In this document: positions 11,040 through 20,569 of the stretch, in pieces
How the letters are laid out: each line of letters opens with the position of its first letter
Position numbering within the stretch: position 1 is the first letter of the stretch
Source: Chara braunii
Lineage: Eukaryota > Streptophyta > Charophyceae > Charales > Characeae
Direction: 5' to 3'
NCBI GenBank assembly: GCA_003427395.1
Contig: BFEA01000091.1
Coordinates: 2,549,765-2,603,305, forward strand
Length of the DNA stretch: 53,541 nt
Notes under the pieces: generated by a model
Database searches by the model: none
What the model was told of the DNA's origin: nothing
What the model saw: only the letters and a program-made list of their open reading frames with translations
Program-made: the position numbers and the translations under genes

Positions 11040-11807
11040 GTGCACTATGCACAAAGAAAGGCCACAGTCCGGGAAGGCAATATGATAGTCGAGGAATATA
11101 ATCGCCTGTACGTCACGTTCCCTCGCAACCAATGGGAGGACGGAAGTGTGGCAAGTGTTCGAGGAGCTGCTTACGGGGACCGAAAACGGAACCCAACTCA
11201 TGCAATTGGTCTACTCGAAAATGTTTGTAGAGTTGGGCAAACTGTTTTCTTCTTTGGGAAGGCGCATGCATCTGTCGTGTGCGAGCTCTTGTGTAGCGGT
11301 CCGAACGTCGTTGCGTTAGAGGACGAGGCGAAGATGATTGATTACCTTCACGAGTTCGAGAAGATACACGTGGGGGACGCTCGCAACCATTGCTCTTTTG
11401 TCCAGATCACCGACGAATGAAACTGGGATCCCAAACGTGACATGTATTGAAAATTGTCGAAGAACAAAACGATGGAGGTTTGGGACTTCCTTTTCTAACC
11501 AGGACTGCCTGCTCAGACCGACCTAGAATACGATCGACGGAGAAACCTAGTGTTCGGTGTGCTGAATGGTTACCACGATGCACCCAAGGAGTCTGTCTCA
11601 AATTTTCTGAAAAGGTTGGAGCACGTTTTCTTCTTGATGGCAGAACCACTAACCCTCGAGAACTACAAGGCGCAGTTTGACGAGGACGACCCTTTCGACG
11701 CTGAAGACATGGAGGATATGAGCGACTCCGAAACCTTCGATTTCGAGTCCATGCCACTTCCTCGGGTGGTGACACAGGTTCATGATGAAGGGAAAGGTGG
11801 TGCTTAG
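11040..11807 (+). pseudogene. Broken hypothetical ORF cluster
   Basis: Several plus-strand frames follow one another (11040-11420, 11338-11526, 11550-11807). The last encodes a phenylalanine/leucine-containing stretch followed by an acidic tail (DEDDPFDAEDMEDMSDSETF). No known domain was recognised. The acidic character and position upstream of the Ulp1 gene are compatible with an accessory ORF of a Ulp1-carrying transposon, but that is inference. Confidence 0.3.
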
Positions 11808-11831
11808 AGATATAGCACGTCCCCTGCCGGT

Positions 11832-12215
11832 TTGAAGCGTATATTTGAACGGGAAACAATCGAGGAGCAATCATCTGATGACGGGGAAAAAGAGAGAGAC
11901 TATGAATACGCACAAGTTGACAAGCTCCCTAAGGACCATGATACCTGGGAGAATGATAGGCTCTTCTTCTACGGGAAGCACCACCGGTTCACATCAGAGG
12001 ATGTCTGGGGCCACAACGTCGTATGCCACCCCAGGAAATTGCAACCTGCTGTAAAGAATGGAAAGAGGGTCATGGCAATAAAGGAAGTCGACGACAAGTG
12101 GAGTGCCCTGAACAGACTGGGAGTGGGTCCATTTAAGAAAAATGCTAGAGAAGCTTTAGTGGAGCATTTGAGTGTAGTAAATCCCGAAAGGAACCCACAG
12201 GACGTCAATGCGTAG
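11832..12215 (+). CDS. Hypothetical protein (127 aa), charged
   Basis: The ORF starts with an acidic/charged segment (residues 1-40) and continues with a WENDRLFFYGKHHRF and WGHNVVCHPRKLQP region. The evenly mixed composition looks more protein-like than most frames here. No family was recognised. It follows the preceding acidic ORF by about 25 nt on the same strand, which suggests one original gene broken by a frameshift. No promoter or poly(A) signal was identified. Confidence 0.35.
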   Translation: MKRIFERETIEEQSSDDGEKERDYEYAQVDKLPKDHDTWENDRLFFYGKHHRFTSEDVWGHNVVCHPRKLQPAVKNGKRVMAIKEVDDKWSALNRLGVGPFKKNAREALVEHLSVVNPERNPQDVNA

Positions 12216-13530
12216 CAGGTGAAAAGCTCGACGAGCTCTACGACAACAAAATGTTGGAGTTTCGAGCGTCTTTCTACACATTTGAAACGACACCGTCTCG
12301 TGGCGTTGATTGACGCATGCCTCAACCTCAGGCCGGTGGTCAGCATCCGGGAGGCGGTGGAGGAGGTGACGGAGGAGACGGCTCAGGATGCAAGGTTGCA
12401 AAGCGTTAGTGAGAGAAGCGACCGATCATACCTCCAACTTGTGCTGCCCGTGGCAACTGGCAATGACTTTTTTTCGAGCCAGGGACGGTTTGAGGCCAAG
12501 CAAAATCGGTCAGTCATGACGGTGTGTGTATTCCTTAATTGTAATATTATCCCTCGCTCGACAGGCAAGAGCATTACCATTTGTTTTGTGAAACTAATGG
12601 AAATGTACATATGCGTATTTCGGTGCACAACACACACTCGTGCTTCACTCGATGAATGCGATGTTTTTATCACGGACTTCATAACGATCCTTAAAGCAAA
12701 ACTGAGAAAATATCAACCATCAACATAGAAAATTCTGAAGTTGTATGATCTCATGCATCTGAGAACGTGCATTGAGCGATCCAGTGTCCCCGACACCTTC
12801 GCGGAAGATGTATGGGAGCATCACCACAGGAAGTTCTGCAAACAGTCATGCCTGTCATCAAACAAGTGGAAAGCTTCAACCCAGATGGTGAACCATGTAC
12901 GCCGGTCATTGGCATTGCATGAAGAGACAGAGATCGTAAGGAAATGAAGGAAGAGAACGGTTGAGAACCGGTCGTCCGTGACAGACTGTATGGTCACCGG
13001 AATGAACACACTCGCACTACGCGATACAACAACTCTGCAACTGCGGTGGTTCAACATCGATGGCGAGTACATACAGGAGAAGGGAGACATTGACAACCTT
13101 GCGTGTAAGATACTAAAAAAACTTCCTTGCAGACTCGATTTCTGAGCTTCGCTGATGACGTACATGGTAGAGAATGGTTGTCAACCTCCTTCCGACGAAC
13201 TACTCATACACACACAGACACACCTCGCCATCGCCTGCATACAGGATGGAACAAACAGAGACACACTTGTTCAGACTGCAAGAGCTTCACCAGAGTTCCA
13301 TGGGAGAGCAATGCATAGTGATATGGCAATTACAGCAGACAAGGAATGCCCATGGTTTGCATCGGTGGCCATGTTTTTTGTCTGAACACGTGCACAGACA
13401 GCGGCAATGCCGAACACAGGTGCAGATTTGTGCAATGGTACAAGGAGGTCGACAGCGGAAGACAACACATAACAAGTTGCAAAAAATTGAAATGGGAGAA
13501 GTTGAATTGACATCAACACAGTAGCGTCAT
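12216..13530 (+). pseudogene. Fragmented unrecognised coding region
   Basis: Plus-strand frames at 12219-12728 and 12741-12947, and one at 13155-13385, read as ordinary protein-like sequence interrupted by stops. A readable run near 12990-13140 is continuous with the 13155 frame apart from one break. No domain was identified. It may be the middle of the gene family that includes the Ulp1 domain at 14.4 kb. Confidence 0.25.
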
Positions 13531-13737
13531 ATCGATTGACACTATCGTAGACACAGTTCACATCCTTCTATGTTTCTCTAAACCACAATGGGGATTGAAG
13601 CAGCATGCAAAACAACGTGAGGGCTGTTTTTATTTGAAGAAATATGTATTGTAGAAGAAACAAATAAAAAGTTTGTAACTTTGGTATTAGAGAACCGCGC
13701 CTTGTGAGAAACTAATGTCGTTTCGTTATGGTCTCAC

Positions 13738-13741
<4 letters not shown>

Positions 13742-13811
<70 letters not shown>
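13742..13811 (+). repeat. (GA)n microsatellite
   Basis: About 35 GA units. The flanking text (CTTGTGAGAAACT..TGT.GTTTCGTTATGGTCT) occurs on both sides, near 13701 and 13857, so a unit of roughly 155 bp has been duplicated around the microsatellite. Confidence 0.95.
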
Positions 13812-13812
<1 letters not shown>

Positions 13813-14071
13813 GTCTTTAAAAGAAATATAGAAAAAAATGTCTCTCTATCAGTCACCTTGTGAGAAACTCATGTTGTTTCGTTATGGTCTTACATGATGC
13901 GAGAGAGTGAAAGAGAGAGAGAGACATCTTTCTTCCGAAGTAAAGGGGAACAAAAAATGACATTTATCTCTTTCTTTCTGTTAATTGTTGAGAAAAATCA
14001 TCTCAAATGTGGCCAACCTTATGAAGTGGTGAAAAGTTGAAAAGCGGGGGTGATGCTGAAGTTTACCCCAA

Positions 14072-14142
14072 AGTTCACTACTTCGTGACAATTACGTGGT
14101 CAACAGGGATATCGAATCAGTTTTGACACGCAGTAGCCAACC
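14072..14142 (+). repeat. Palindromic terminal motif, left of Ulp1
   Basis: AGTTCACTACTTCGTG at 14072-14087 faces CACGCAGTAGCCAACC at 14127-14142; reversed, the latter reads GGTTGGCTACTGCGTG. A related block lies at 21336-21410 on the far side of the Ulp1 gene and aligns better in inverted orientation. The same motif heads each unit of the 168-bp tandem repeat at 24.1-24.8 kb. A terminal inverted repeat of a Ulp1-carrying transposon is the favoured reading. Confidence 0.5.
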
Positions 14143-14162
14143 TACCTCTCTCTCTCCCTCTC

Positions 14163-14206
<44 letters not shown>
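14143..14206 (+). repeat. (CT)n microsatellite
   Basis: CT-rich run with a few interruptions, directly beside the palindromic motif. Confidence 0.95.
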
Positions 14207-14210
<4 letters not shown>

Positions 14211-14435
14211 ATTTTATAAAAACCCTTGCAAGTAACCAAAAACTTAACAATTGTTGTGTGTCATGCCAATTTGACCGACACGTGTGAACAGGAAGACAAC
14301 CCAACGACCTTGCGTACCGTTCGGGAAAAAACAACACCGTTCACTTAATAAGACGGTGCAGGTAAGAGAAACCGAGTGAGCATGACAGAGTCATAGAAAA
14401 GCAACACGGGTGGTGGTGGCAAGAAGTGTTCGTAT

Positions 14436-14881
14436 ATGGGTACAAAAACGACGATCGGTCCCAGGATAAAAAATAACGACAAAGTCTTATGCAGAGAGGT
14501 CGTAAGCGAACCCTTGTTGCCACTCACCACTGAAAGGTCAGTGAAGAGGTGGATGAAAATGTTGAAGAACCCTTGGTACGCAGAAATGTACGCAATAATG
14601 ACGGAGGGTGAAGTAAAGTCTCCCCAACTGATGGTTGAGGAGTCATCCGACACTAAGGGAAAGATGAAAGTTGGGGATATGGCCAGACCGAGAGAAAAGA
14701 AGATATACATGTTTGATGAGGACGAATTGTTCCCCTTCACGTGGAAATCAAGGAGACACGTCATTCCCGTAACAATATCCGACGTTGCACGATTGACCGA
14801 CAATGAATGGTTGAACGACAACATTATCGACATTTATTTCCAGTCTGTGTATGAAGAACACTTGTCAGCACGGGACAGCGC
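14436..14881 (+). pseudogene. Ulp1/SENP-like cysteine protease, N-terminal part of the catalytic domain
   Basis: The frame ends in ITISDVARL-type sequence followed by NEWLNDNIIDIYF. This is the signature at the start of the C48 (Ulp1/SENP, de-SUMOylating) peptidase domain, where WLND and the following helix form the substrate groove. Residues 1-100 are a basic leader without a recognised fold. The reading frame is cut at 14881 by the T1 end of element C and resumes in frame at 20570. In plants and algae such domains occur both in cellular SUMO proteases and in DNA transposons; the repeats on both sides favour a transposon gene. A CAG/GTAAGA donor-like site lies near 14359, but no intron can be assigned. 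Confidence 0.8.
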
Positions 14882-15407
14882 TGTCGGGGCAGAAACCCTG
14901 ATAAGGGTATCTGCACGTGTTTTTCAACGTCGGACGCTGTCTGACCTTTTCACTTAATTAGAAGACTTGATGAGATAGACGTTGCCAGAGTTTATCCAGA
15001 CCAGCGCTATGACTGAAAGACTTGAATTTTTTTGAACTTGACGTCGTCGACGCAGGACGACACCGACATCCGTGCAGGATAACGGGGGTCGGCACTATCG
15101 TACGCGGGTTTCGACGAGGCCGCGCTGGTGGGTTGTCGTGGGGAAACTAAAGTTGAGCCTACTCTACCTATAATAAGATCGCGTGGCTGTTAAGCCGCGC
15201 GATTCAGGGCCTCAGCGGGCCAAGAAGGGGTCGCCGCGGCAAGATGGACCGCGGCGTGAAGGGATGGCTTAGGGTCCATACGACTTTTGCGCCAAGGACC
15301 CCAGGGCGAAGGCGTCGAGGCCGGCTAAGTACGTCAGTTGTTAAAGCTGTCGGCCGCCGACCTCGCCTGCCAGCCGCGGTAATAAGCCGGCTTAGCAGGC
15401 CTGCTAA

Positions 15408-15574
15408 GCGCTGGAAGGGGGCCTACTGGGCATTGGGAGCCCTTCACATAGAAGGGCTGCTCCCCTCTGGATGTGAGAAGGAGCTAGCCCAGTAGGTTCC
15501 GCCGCCAGACTACCACCCTGCAGATTCAGGGATCGAGCCCAACGACTGTGACTGGGCTAACTCCTTTTGATAGG
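15408..15574 (+). ncRNA. Structured tRNA-like region in copy C
   Basis: GGGAGCCCTTC at 15437 pairs with GAAGGGCTGCTCCC to form a hairpin. AAGGAGCTAGCCCAGT near 15478 pairs with ACTGGGCTAACTCCTTTT near 15551 (one mismatch). CCTACTGGGC near 15422 can compete for the same GCCCAGTAGG strand. Inside the long stem are TAGCCCAGTAGG, matching the tRNA A box consensus, and GGATCGAGCCC, one base from the B box. The same arrangement, with different stem sequence, is present at 41546-41691, which supports a conserved RNA fold. Function unknown. Confidence 0.55.
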
Positions 15575-15660
15575 AGCGGCCCAACCCCCCCCAGAAGTGA
15601 CGCGGTCATTCTCGGCCGCACGATCCACCAGATCGCAGGGCCGAAATCGGCCGCCTGGGT

Positions 15661-15703
15661 GCATGGCCCCTGCGCAAGGATGACACGCATAAATCGAGAA
15701 ATG
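15661..15703 (+). pseudogene. U6 snRNA 3' half, 43-nt match
   Basis: Forty-three consecutive bases starting GCATGGCCCCTGCGCAAGG and ending ATCGAGAAATG match the 3' half of U6 snRNA as I know it, with no visible change. The ACAGAGA box and 5' stem-loop are absent. An A-rich tail follows. Such identity in an otherwise decayed neighbourhood suggests recent capture or constraint. It sits about 90 nt after the tRNA-like stem, as in copy F. Confidence 0.9.
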
Positions 15704-15842
15704 AAAAATTTTAAATTTTTGTTTTGAGAAAAAAAAGAAAAAACAAAAAAAAAACCCTTACCTGTTCCGTAGCTGGGGAAGGGGGGGGGTGCTCGTTCGT
15801 CTCTCAGACGACGAGCTGCCCCTGCCTGTGAGAGAGAAAAAA

Positions 15843-15992
15843 NNNNNNNNNNNNNNNNNNNNNNNNNNNNNNNNNNNNNNNNNNNNNNNNNNNNNNNNNN
15901 NNNNNNNNNNNNNNNNNNNNNNNNNNNNNNNNNNNNNNNNNNNNNNNNNNNNNNNNNNNNNNNNNNNNNNNNNNNNNNNNNNNNNNNNNNNN
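15843..15992. other. Assembly gap (150 N) within A-rich sequence
   Basis: The gap is bounded by A runs on both sides; the true length is unknown. Confidence 1.
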
Positions 15993-16062
15993 AAAAAAAA
16001 AAAAAAAAAAAAAAACGAAAAGAAAAAAAAAAAGGGGGAGGAAGTTAGAAGAAAAAAGAGAA

Positions 16063-16300
16063 GCGGCCGCGGATCTAGCCGCGGCCTCGGTCCAGATGCA
16101 AGTTTAGAAGCATCTGGACTGTGAATGGACTGCAGACTGTTGGGTTCAATAGTCTGCTTGAAAATGGCTGAGTACAACCATTTGTGTACTGCGTCTGGCC
16201 GCGGGTGAAGGCCAAATGCACTATCAAGGGGTTGAATTTGGTTCCCCTAGGGGAATATCAAGTTCCTTGGCCCTTGATTACGAGTTTGATGAAGGGCCAG
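16063..16300 (+). repeat. Cluster of perfect hairpins in copy C
   Basis: In 240 nt there are four stems: GGCCGCGG/CCGCGGCC (16065-16072 with 16079-16086), CCAGATGC/GCATCTGG (16092-16099 with 16110-16117), GCAGACT/AGTCTGC (16132-16138 with 16151-16157) and GGCCCTT/AAGGGCC (16269-16275 with 16292-16298). The density is much greater than expected for unstructured DNA and fits the structured-RNA character of this family. Confidence 0.6.
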
Positions 16301-16589
16301 GCTCTATTCCGGGATTTGGCTGGGGACAAAGCAGTTGCCCTCAGCTTTCGGCCAGCTATAAGAGCTAGCCTGCCACCCAACAGCCTCACACTTGTGGCAA
16401 TGCTGCTGGGGCATTCTACTTGAGTAAATGCTGGCTGGCTGGCTGCTGGTGTGACGAGGCGAAGTGCTGGAGGTCTGCGGTAGCACTTGGAGGAAGGAGG
16501 AGGCAGCCATAGCTAAAGGCTAAGAGCTTCTTGCCCCACCTTCCGTGCTGTGTTGCGGGCTGTGGGGAAGTCGTAGCCTTGAGGCTGCA

Positions 16590-16885
16590 GCTGGATTGGG
16601 CGGTATGGCGGAAGCGCTGCCGAAACGGTGCGGCGGTAGCGCGGGTTTCTTGGCGGTACGGCGGATGCGCTGCCGAAATTGTGTAGCGGCAGCGCTGGTT
16701 TTCTTGGCGGTACAGCGGAAGCGCTGCCGAATTCTTGCAGCGGCAACACCGATTTTCTAGGCAGTACGGCGGAAGCACTGCCGAAATTGTGCAGCGGCAG
16801 CGCTGGTTTTCTTGGCGGTACAGCGGAAGCGCTGCCGAATTCTTGCAGCGGCAACACCGATTTTTTTGGCGGTACGGCGCGGGTG
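16590..16885 (+). repeat. 108-bp tandem repeats (54-bp half units)
   Basis: A unit containing TTGGCGGTACAGCGGAAGCG recurs at 16704 and 16812, with related half units about 54 bp apart (from about 16590 to 16880). Because 54 is a multiple of three, several frames stay open across it on both strands, including a 258-codon minus-strand frame (16416-17192). The translated text is only the repeat, and no protein is claimed. Confidence 0.8.
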
Positions 16886-18497
16886 CTACTGGATTGTGTG
16901 GCAATAGTATTTTGCACAAGACTGCGAGAAGGGGGGTTGGAGGTTGCCGGAGGGACGATACCACCAAGGTGGAAGTGCACTTTGTAATAGAAAGGGTGTG
17001 GCGATCGTCTTGTTGAGGACGTTGCGGCACGCGGTACCTGTAAGGACTGTTAAAGCCGCTGTTATTTTTTTTGCGGTATACCGAGTAAGCGGGGATTGGG
17101 TCGGGGACCACCAAGTATTGCAGCAGGCAGGTGGTGGCCTGACTTGGTATTTGGTGGGTCGACCGACGCTGTTTTGGTGGAAGGTGTGACATTGAGGCTG
17201 TGGGATTTAAGAGTGGGATACTCTCCTCATCGGCGAGCCCACTTTTGTGTTCGTGAGCAGCGCCTAAGTCAGTGTTGGTGCCTGAAGGGAGGTGCGGCTC
17301 ATCTTTGTGAGCAGCAGAACTTTCTTGAGAAAATACTTGGCTTTCTTGAGTGAGCCTTCATAAAATTCACTCAAGGTCAGTGCGAGTCAGTTCCTTTGCA
17401 CACCCGCGTGAACCCACACCTTGCATGACCTTGCTTTGAATTCAGGGGAAAGGGTAGAGTGAGAGTGTGATGTCATGCATGTGAGAAAAGGCTGACCTGT
17501 TTGAGGGATGGATGAATCTCTTGATTCTTTCTTTTCTTGGTTGTGCAGGTAGGTTGGGGGATGCATGTGAGGAGGGATTAGCATTGTTTGCTCGAGATAA
17601 TAATGGGGATGCTTACCTCTCTCCCACTCAACCTGAATGCATGTGACGGAAAAGAGGAGGAACAAAAATAATAACGGGAGTGCGAACGGATGGGTGCCGG
17701 AAGAACGAAGGCCTTGGAAAAATTAAAAGAAGAGAAGACAATGGAACACCTTAGTATCTTACCAAGGACTTCCCCATTCTATCCCGAACGACCATTATCC
17801 TTCTATGCCCGTCTAAAAATATTTTATTTCTTTCTCTTCTTAATTCGTCTAAGTCGACCCTTAGCCGGGAGGGCATAGAGCGGTCGCCTGCACCTAGGGT
17901 CTAGGCTTCCTCTCTCTAGGAGGTATATGAGGCGGGGGTTCGTTGCCTTAGGGGCCGGCCCTATTATCGACTCGGAGTGGACCGCTTATGCGGGGGGATA
18001 CCATGATGTTGCGGTGGAGCCAGCCCAACTTCTGAGTCCTGAACAATGTGTTCGGGCGAGGGGGAGGGGTATTCCAAACCACTTCCTAGAGGGTAGGGTA
18101 TCTTGAAGCTAGGAGCAGTCGCCTCCTCGTGCTTTCAGGAAAAAGGGGAGGCTGAATCTAGTACCTTGTTGGGTGGCCGCCTTAGGAGCCACCAACGTGT
18201 GGGAGGGCCGGCGCCATAAGAAGCCCAGCCCGTGGCTCAACTAGAGTTAAAAGAAGTGCAAATAGGCACTACTTCCGCGGACGGACCGTGACACAAGAAT
18301 CACGGCCCAAAAAGAGGAGTGGAGATTGAATATGAAAACGGGTATATCTAAATTTACTCTGACAGAGTTACCGCTTCGTCATTCGGATGCTTGTGGAAAC
18401 GGTGATCCTCCGACTATTCAGCACACGCGAGGCGGCGGCTAATTGGCTAGCGGTGCCGACACGATCCCGCGCCGGCATGACACGAAAATGAAGGCTG
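16886..18497 (+). other. Non-coding part of copy C
   Basis: A CTTGAGTGA/TCACTCAAG hairpin lies near 17345-17375. 17880-18260 is GC-rich with many short self-complementary words and reads like a structured leader ahead of the two ORFs. No gene is credible here. Confidence 0.4.
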
Positions 18498-18890
18498 GTG
18501 TACATTCCCCTTGAGGTTTACTCGGAACGGGATGGGCCACGATTCTGGGACGGAAGCGTGAGGAAACCACCGCGGAGTTATATTTTCTTGGTTGAGCCAG
18601 ACCAGCGTATTGTGCGATATGATCTTGCACCTCCTAATCCATCACGAGATTATGAAGACATGAACCTAGTTGTGGTTCACGAGGACTGTCCAGGAGTAGA
18701 GAACATTCCAAAGGCTAGGGGGATGTTCCTCCATATTGTAATTCATTTGAACGATTTGCATGGTCCATTCGGCCTCCTTCATCATGTGAGACGGGTCCGA
18801 GCGAATAGATTTAATATCATTCGCTCGGAACATTTCGACGTCACCGCGTTTTATGACGAGGCTTGTGAAATTTACGAGCGCCTCTTCTAA
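18498..18890 (+). CDS. Unrecognised element-encoded ORF 1 (about 130 aa)
   Basis: The frame has normal-looking protein composition, with aromatic and charged residues evenly spread (FWDGSVRKPPRSYIFLVEPD, then FLHIVIHLNDLHGPFG and YDEACEIYERLF at the C-terminus). It is open from after a TGA at 18489, but has GTG at 18498 and CTG at 18495 rather than an upstream ATG. The true start may be a later ATG (MNLVVV segment, near codon 55), a spliced exon or a non-AUG codon. The stop at 18888-18890 is 17 nt before the next ORF. No known domain, membrane segment or zinc motif is visible. It is the best candidate, with its neighbour, for a protein made by the TGTCGG family. Confidence 0.5.
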   Translation: MYIPLEVYSERDGPRFWDGSVRKPPRSYIFLVEPDQRIVRYDLAPPNPSRDYEDMNLVVVHEDCPGVENIPKARGMFLHIVIHLNDLHGPFGLLHHVRRVRANRFNIIRSEHFDVTAFYDEACEIYERLF

Positions 18891-18907
18891 CAGGTGGCTT
18901 CTTCGGT

Positions 18908-19465
18908 ATGCAGATGCCTAGCGGACGACGGGACTTCACTCAGGCCAGATATCTACTGATTCACGACACTACGGACGAGGAGCTGACCCAGCGAGCGGAG
19001 CGACTATTACTGGCTCGAGATGGAGTGCCCACACGTTGGGTTGGATTTATCGGCCTGCTCAGTGATGGGCAGGGATTTTTTCCCAACTCGCGCGCAGATG
19101 TTCGTGCCAATGTGGCCCGACTTCCGGGAGAAGTTCATGGATATACCTTGTACTTCCATCGCGTGAGCAACCTCCAATGCCTTTCTCGGGTCATTGTGAG
19201 CGTCAAAATTACCCTATCCGGGGGGCGCTACGGTATCATCCGGATTAAAGAAACCACTACCACGCACCTGTTTCGGATGCGCCAACCGTTCCGCGGCATA
19301 GTTTGGACGCTCGCCTCACGGATGGTTTCTCTCTATGATACGCGGAAGGTCCGAGTTATGCGAGGCGAACGTGTCTCCACCTTGACTTTTGACGACGAGG
19401 AGCTTACGCGACTCGACCGGATAGAGGTAGAGTCCCGTGAGGGCCGACAAGTTTATCCTGACTGA
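18908..19465 (+). CDS. Unrecognised element-encoded ORF 2 (185 aa)
   Basis: A clean ATG-initiated frame of 185 codons. It begins with a charged helix-like segment (TTDEELTQRAERLLLARDGV), continues with FIGLLSDGQGFFPNSRADV and LYFHRVSNLQCLSRVIV, and ends in an acidic/basic stretch (TLTFDDEELTRLDRIEVESR). It is the longest non-repetitive open frame in copy C and follows ORF 1 on the same strand in another frame after 17 nt, as in two-ORF elements or a frameshift pair. No catalytic motif of known transposases, integrases or polymerases was recognised. Function unknown. Confidence 0.55.
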   Translation: MQMPSGRRDFTQARYLLIHDTTDEELTQRAERLLLARDGVPTRWVGFIGLLSDGQGFFPNSRADVRANVARLPGEVHGYTLYFHRVSNLQCLSRVIVSVKITLSGGRYGIIRIKETTTTHLFRMRQPFRGIVWTLASRMVSLYDTRKVRVMRGERVSTLTFDDEELTRLDRIEVESREGRQVYPD

Positions 19466-20119
19466 GCGCACGCTCTCGAGACAGGTGCAGTGGTAAGTGG
19501 TTCTTTTGTAGGGCCATATCTACGTGACTCTACAAGGGTAATAATAAAAAAAAAAAAAAACAATCTTGCGTAGGTAGGCCAACCAGATGGATAGTATCTG
19601 GATTGCCCCGATGAAAGCACTATCATGCTCATGCATTGAGGGGTAATCAACCACTTAAAAATAAAAACCGAACACCTGAGAAGGTGTCGAGCAAAAGGGC
19701 GAGGGCGAAGTATCAGGAGATGAAACATCTCCATGCCAAGTATATGGTGTTGGGGATGGGTACTTCGTCATTCGTGGAACGGAGAGAGTAATTATTGCCT
19801 AGGAGGACGAATCGACCGACAGAATTGTCAGTCGCTCCCCCGAATAGATGTATGCGGTACGACAATATGGTCGAACCGGGAGTTCAAACACCAACCAGGA
19901 GCCAGATCACTTGTTGATCTGCATGGTACCAGCAGTATTTACTTGTATAAGCTGTGAGTAACGGATCTTCCGTCTTCGGACGGCAGTAGCATTGTCTCTC
20001 TGGTCATGCAAGCAGGAAATGATAATCTTGGCAGATCGTCTCGTCAAGTCGAAATGTTGTTTATGAGTATGAAATTATAACGGTACTAGGATTATACATT
20101 GGATTTCATGTTTGGTCGA
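19466..20119 (+). other. Non-coding stretch between ORF 2 and the subterminal block of copy C
   Basis: It contains a poly-A run at 19546-19560 and a TCCGTCTTCGGACGG hairpin near 19969. No ORF is supported. Confidence 0.4.
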
Positions 20120-20569
20120 GGTCATCCTAGTCGACCGATGCTCGTTCGTACCGAGGAGATCAGCGCCCTCGGGAACGAACAACGTTCGGGTCCACTTGGC
20201 GTTAGCCAAGCGTACCTATACTCCAGCGAGCGAGCAAACGCCCTCGGCTGACTTACCTCTGCAATTACATGTAAAAGCTTTCGCACGTGGGTCAGTAGCT
20301 CGGTAGGGATACGCCCCTGAGGGTGGTGACAGCCCCTCACGGAAGATAAGTTGTGCCCCGCGAAAACCTATCCTGTTGTAGGGGACCGCGGGATGTATAG
20401 CTGGCGCACCCGGCTAGCGCGGCGAAGGGACAATGCGACCACGTCCGTTTCGGCGGTTCGCGGCATTATTTCTGCATCGTCCTAAGTTGTCTCTCGATTA
20501 TGTTTTTCTAGCTCCTGCGTGACATAGCCGGGAGGACCCTCGTTCACGTGAGGGCCGATGCGCTCGACA
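20120..20569 (+). repeat. Conserved 3' subterminal block and T2 terminus of copy C
   Basis: This block is shared with F (40790-41100) and, reversed, with D (30337-30740) and E (51510-51910). Landmarks are GGGTGGTGACAGCCCCT near 20320, CCTATCCTGTTGTAGGGG at 20368-20385, and CTCCTGCGTGACATAGCCGG leading into the terminus. Its retention in all large copies and its GC-rich paired words suggest it is needed in cis for mobility or packaging (inference). Confidence 0.7.

Larger units (their letters stand above)
14882..20569 (+). mobile_element. TGTCGG-family element, copy C, inserted in the Ulp1 gene
   Basis: It starts TGTCGGGGCAGAAACCC (T1) and ends GGCCGATGCGCTCGACA (T2). The host Ulp1 frame is open on both sides, so the ends are well fixed. 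The immediate flanks are GCGC and GCCC; AGC also repeats on each side, so a short (3-4 bp) target duplication is possible. In order it contains hairpins, a tRNA-like long stem, a U6 3' piece, an A-rich run and gap, more hairpins, 108-bp repeats, two adjacent ORFs and the subterminal block shared with D, E and F. No transposase, reverse transcriptase or tyrosine recombinase was recognised. It could be a large TIR element or a very large solo LTR (it has TG...CA ends). Confidence 0.7.

Noticed and set aside
14100-14337. Arg/Glu-repeat and Ser/Leu-repeat frames at microsatellites
   Set aside because: They are direct translations of (GA)n and (CT)n runs; the same applies near 21600, 23700 and 24850.
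15368-15386. CCAGCCGCGGTAATA, like the 530 loop of small-subunit rRNA
   Set aside because: Only about 14 bases match and neither flank continues as rRNA.
16416-17192. 258-codon minus-strand frame
   Set aside because: It is mostly the 108-bp repeat read in a stop-free frame; no domain, start context or conservation evidence.
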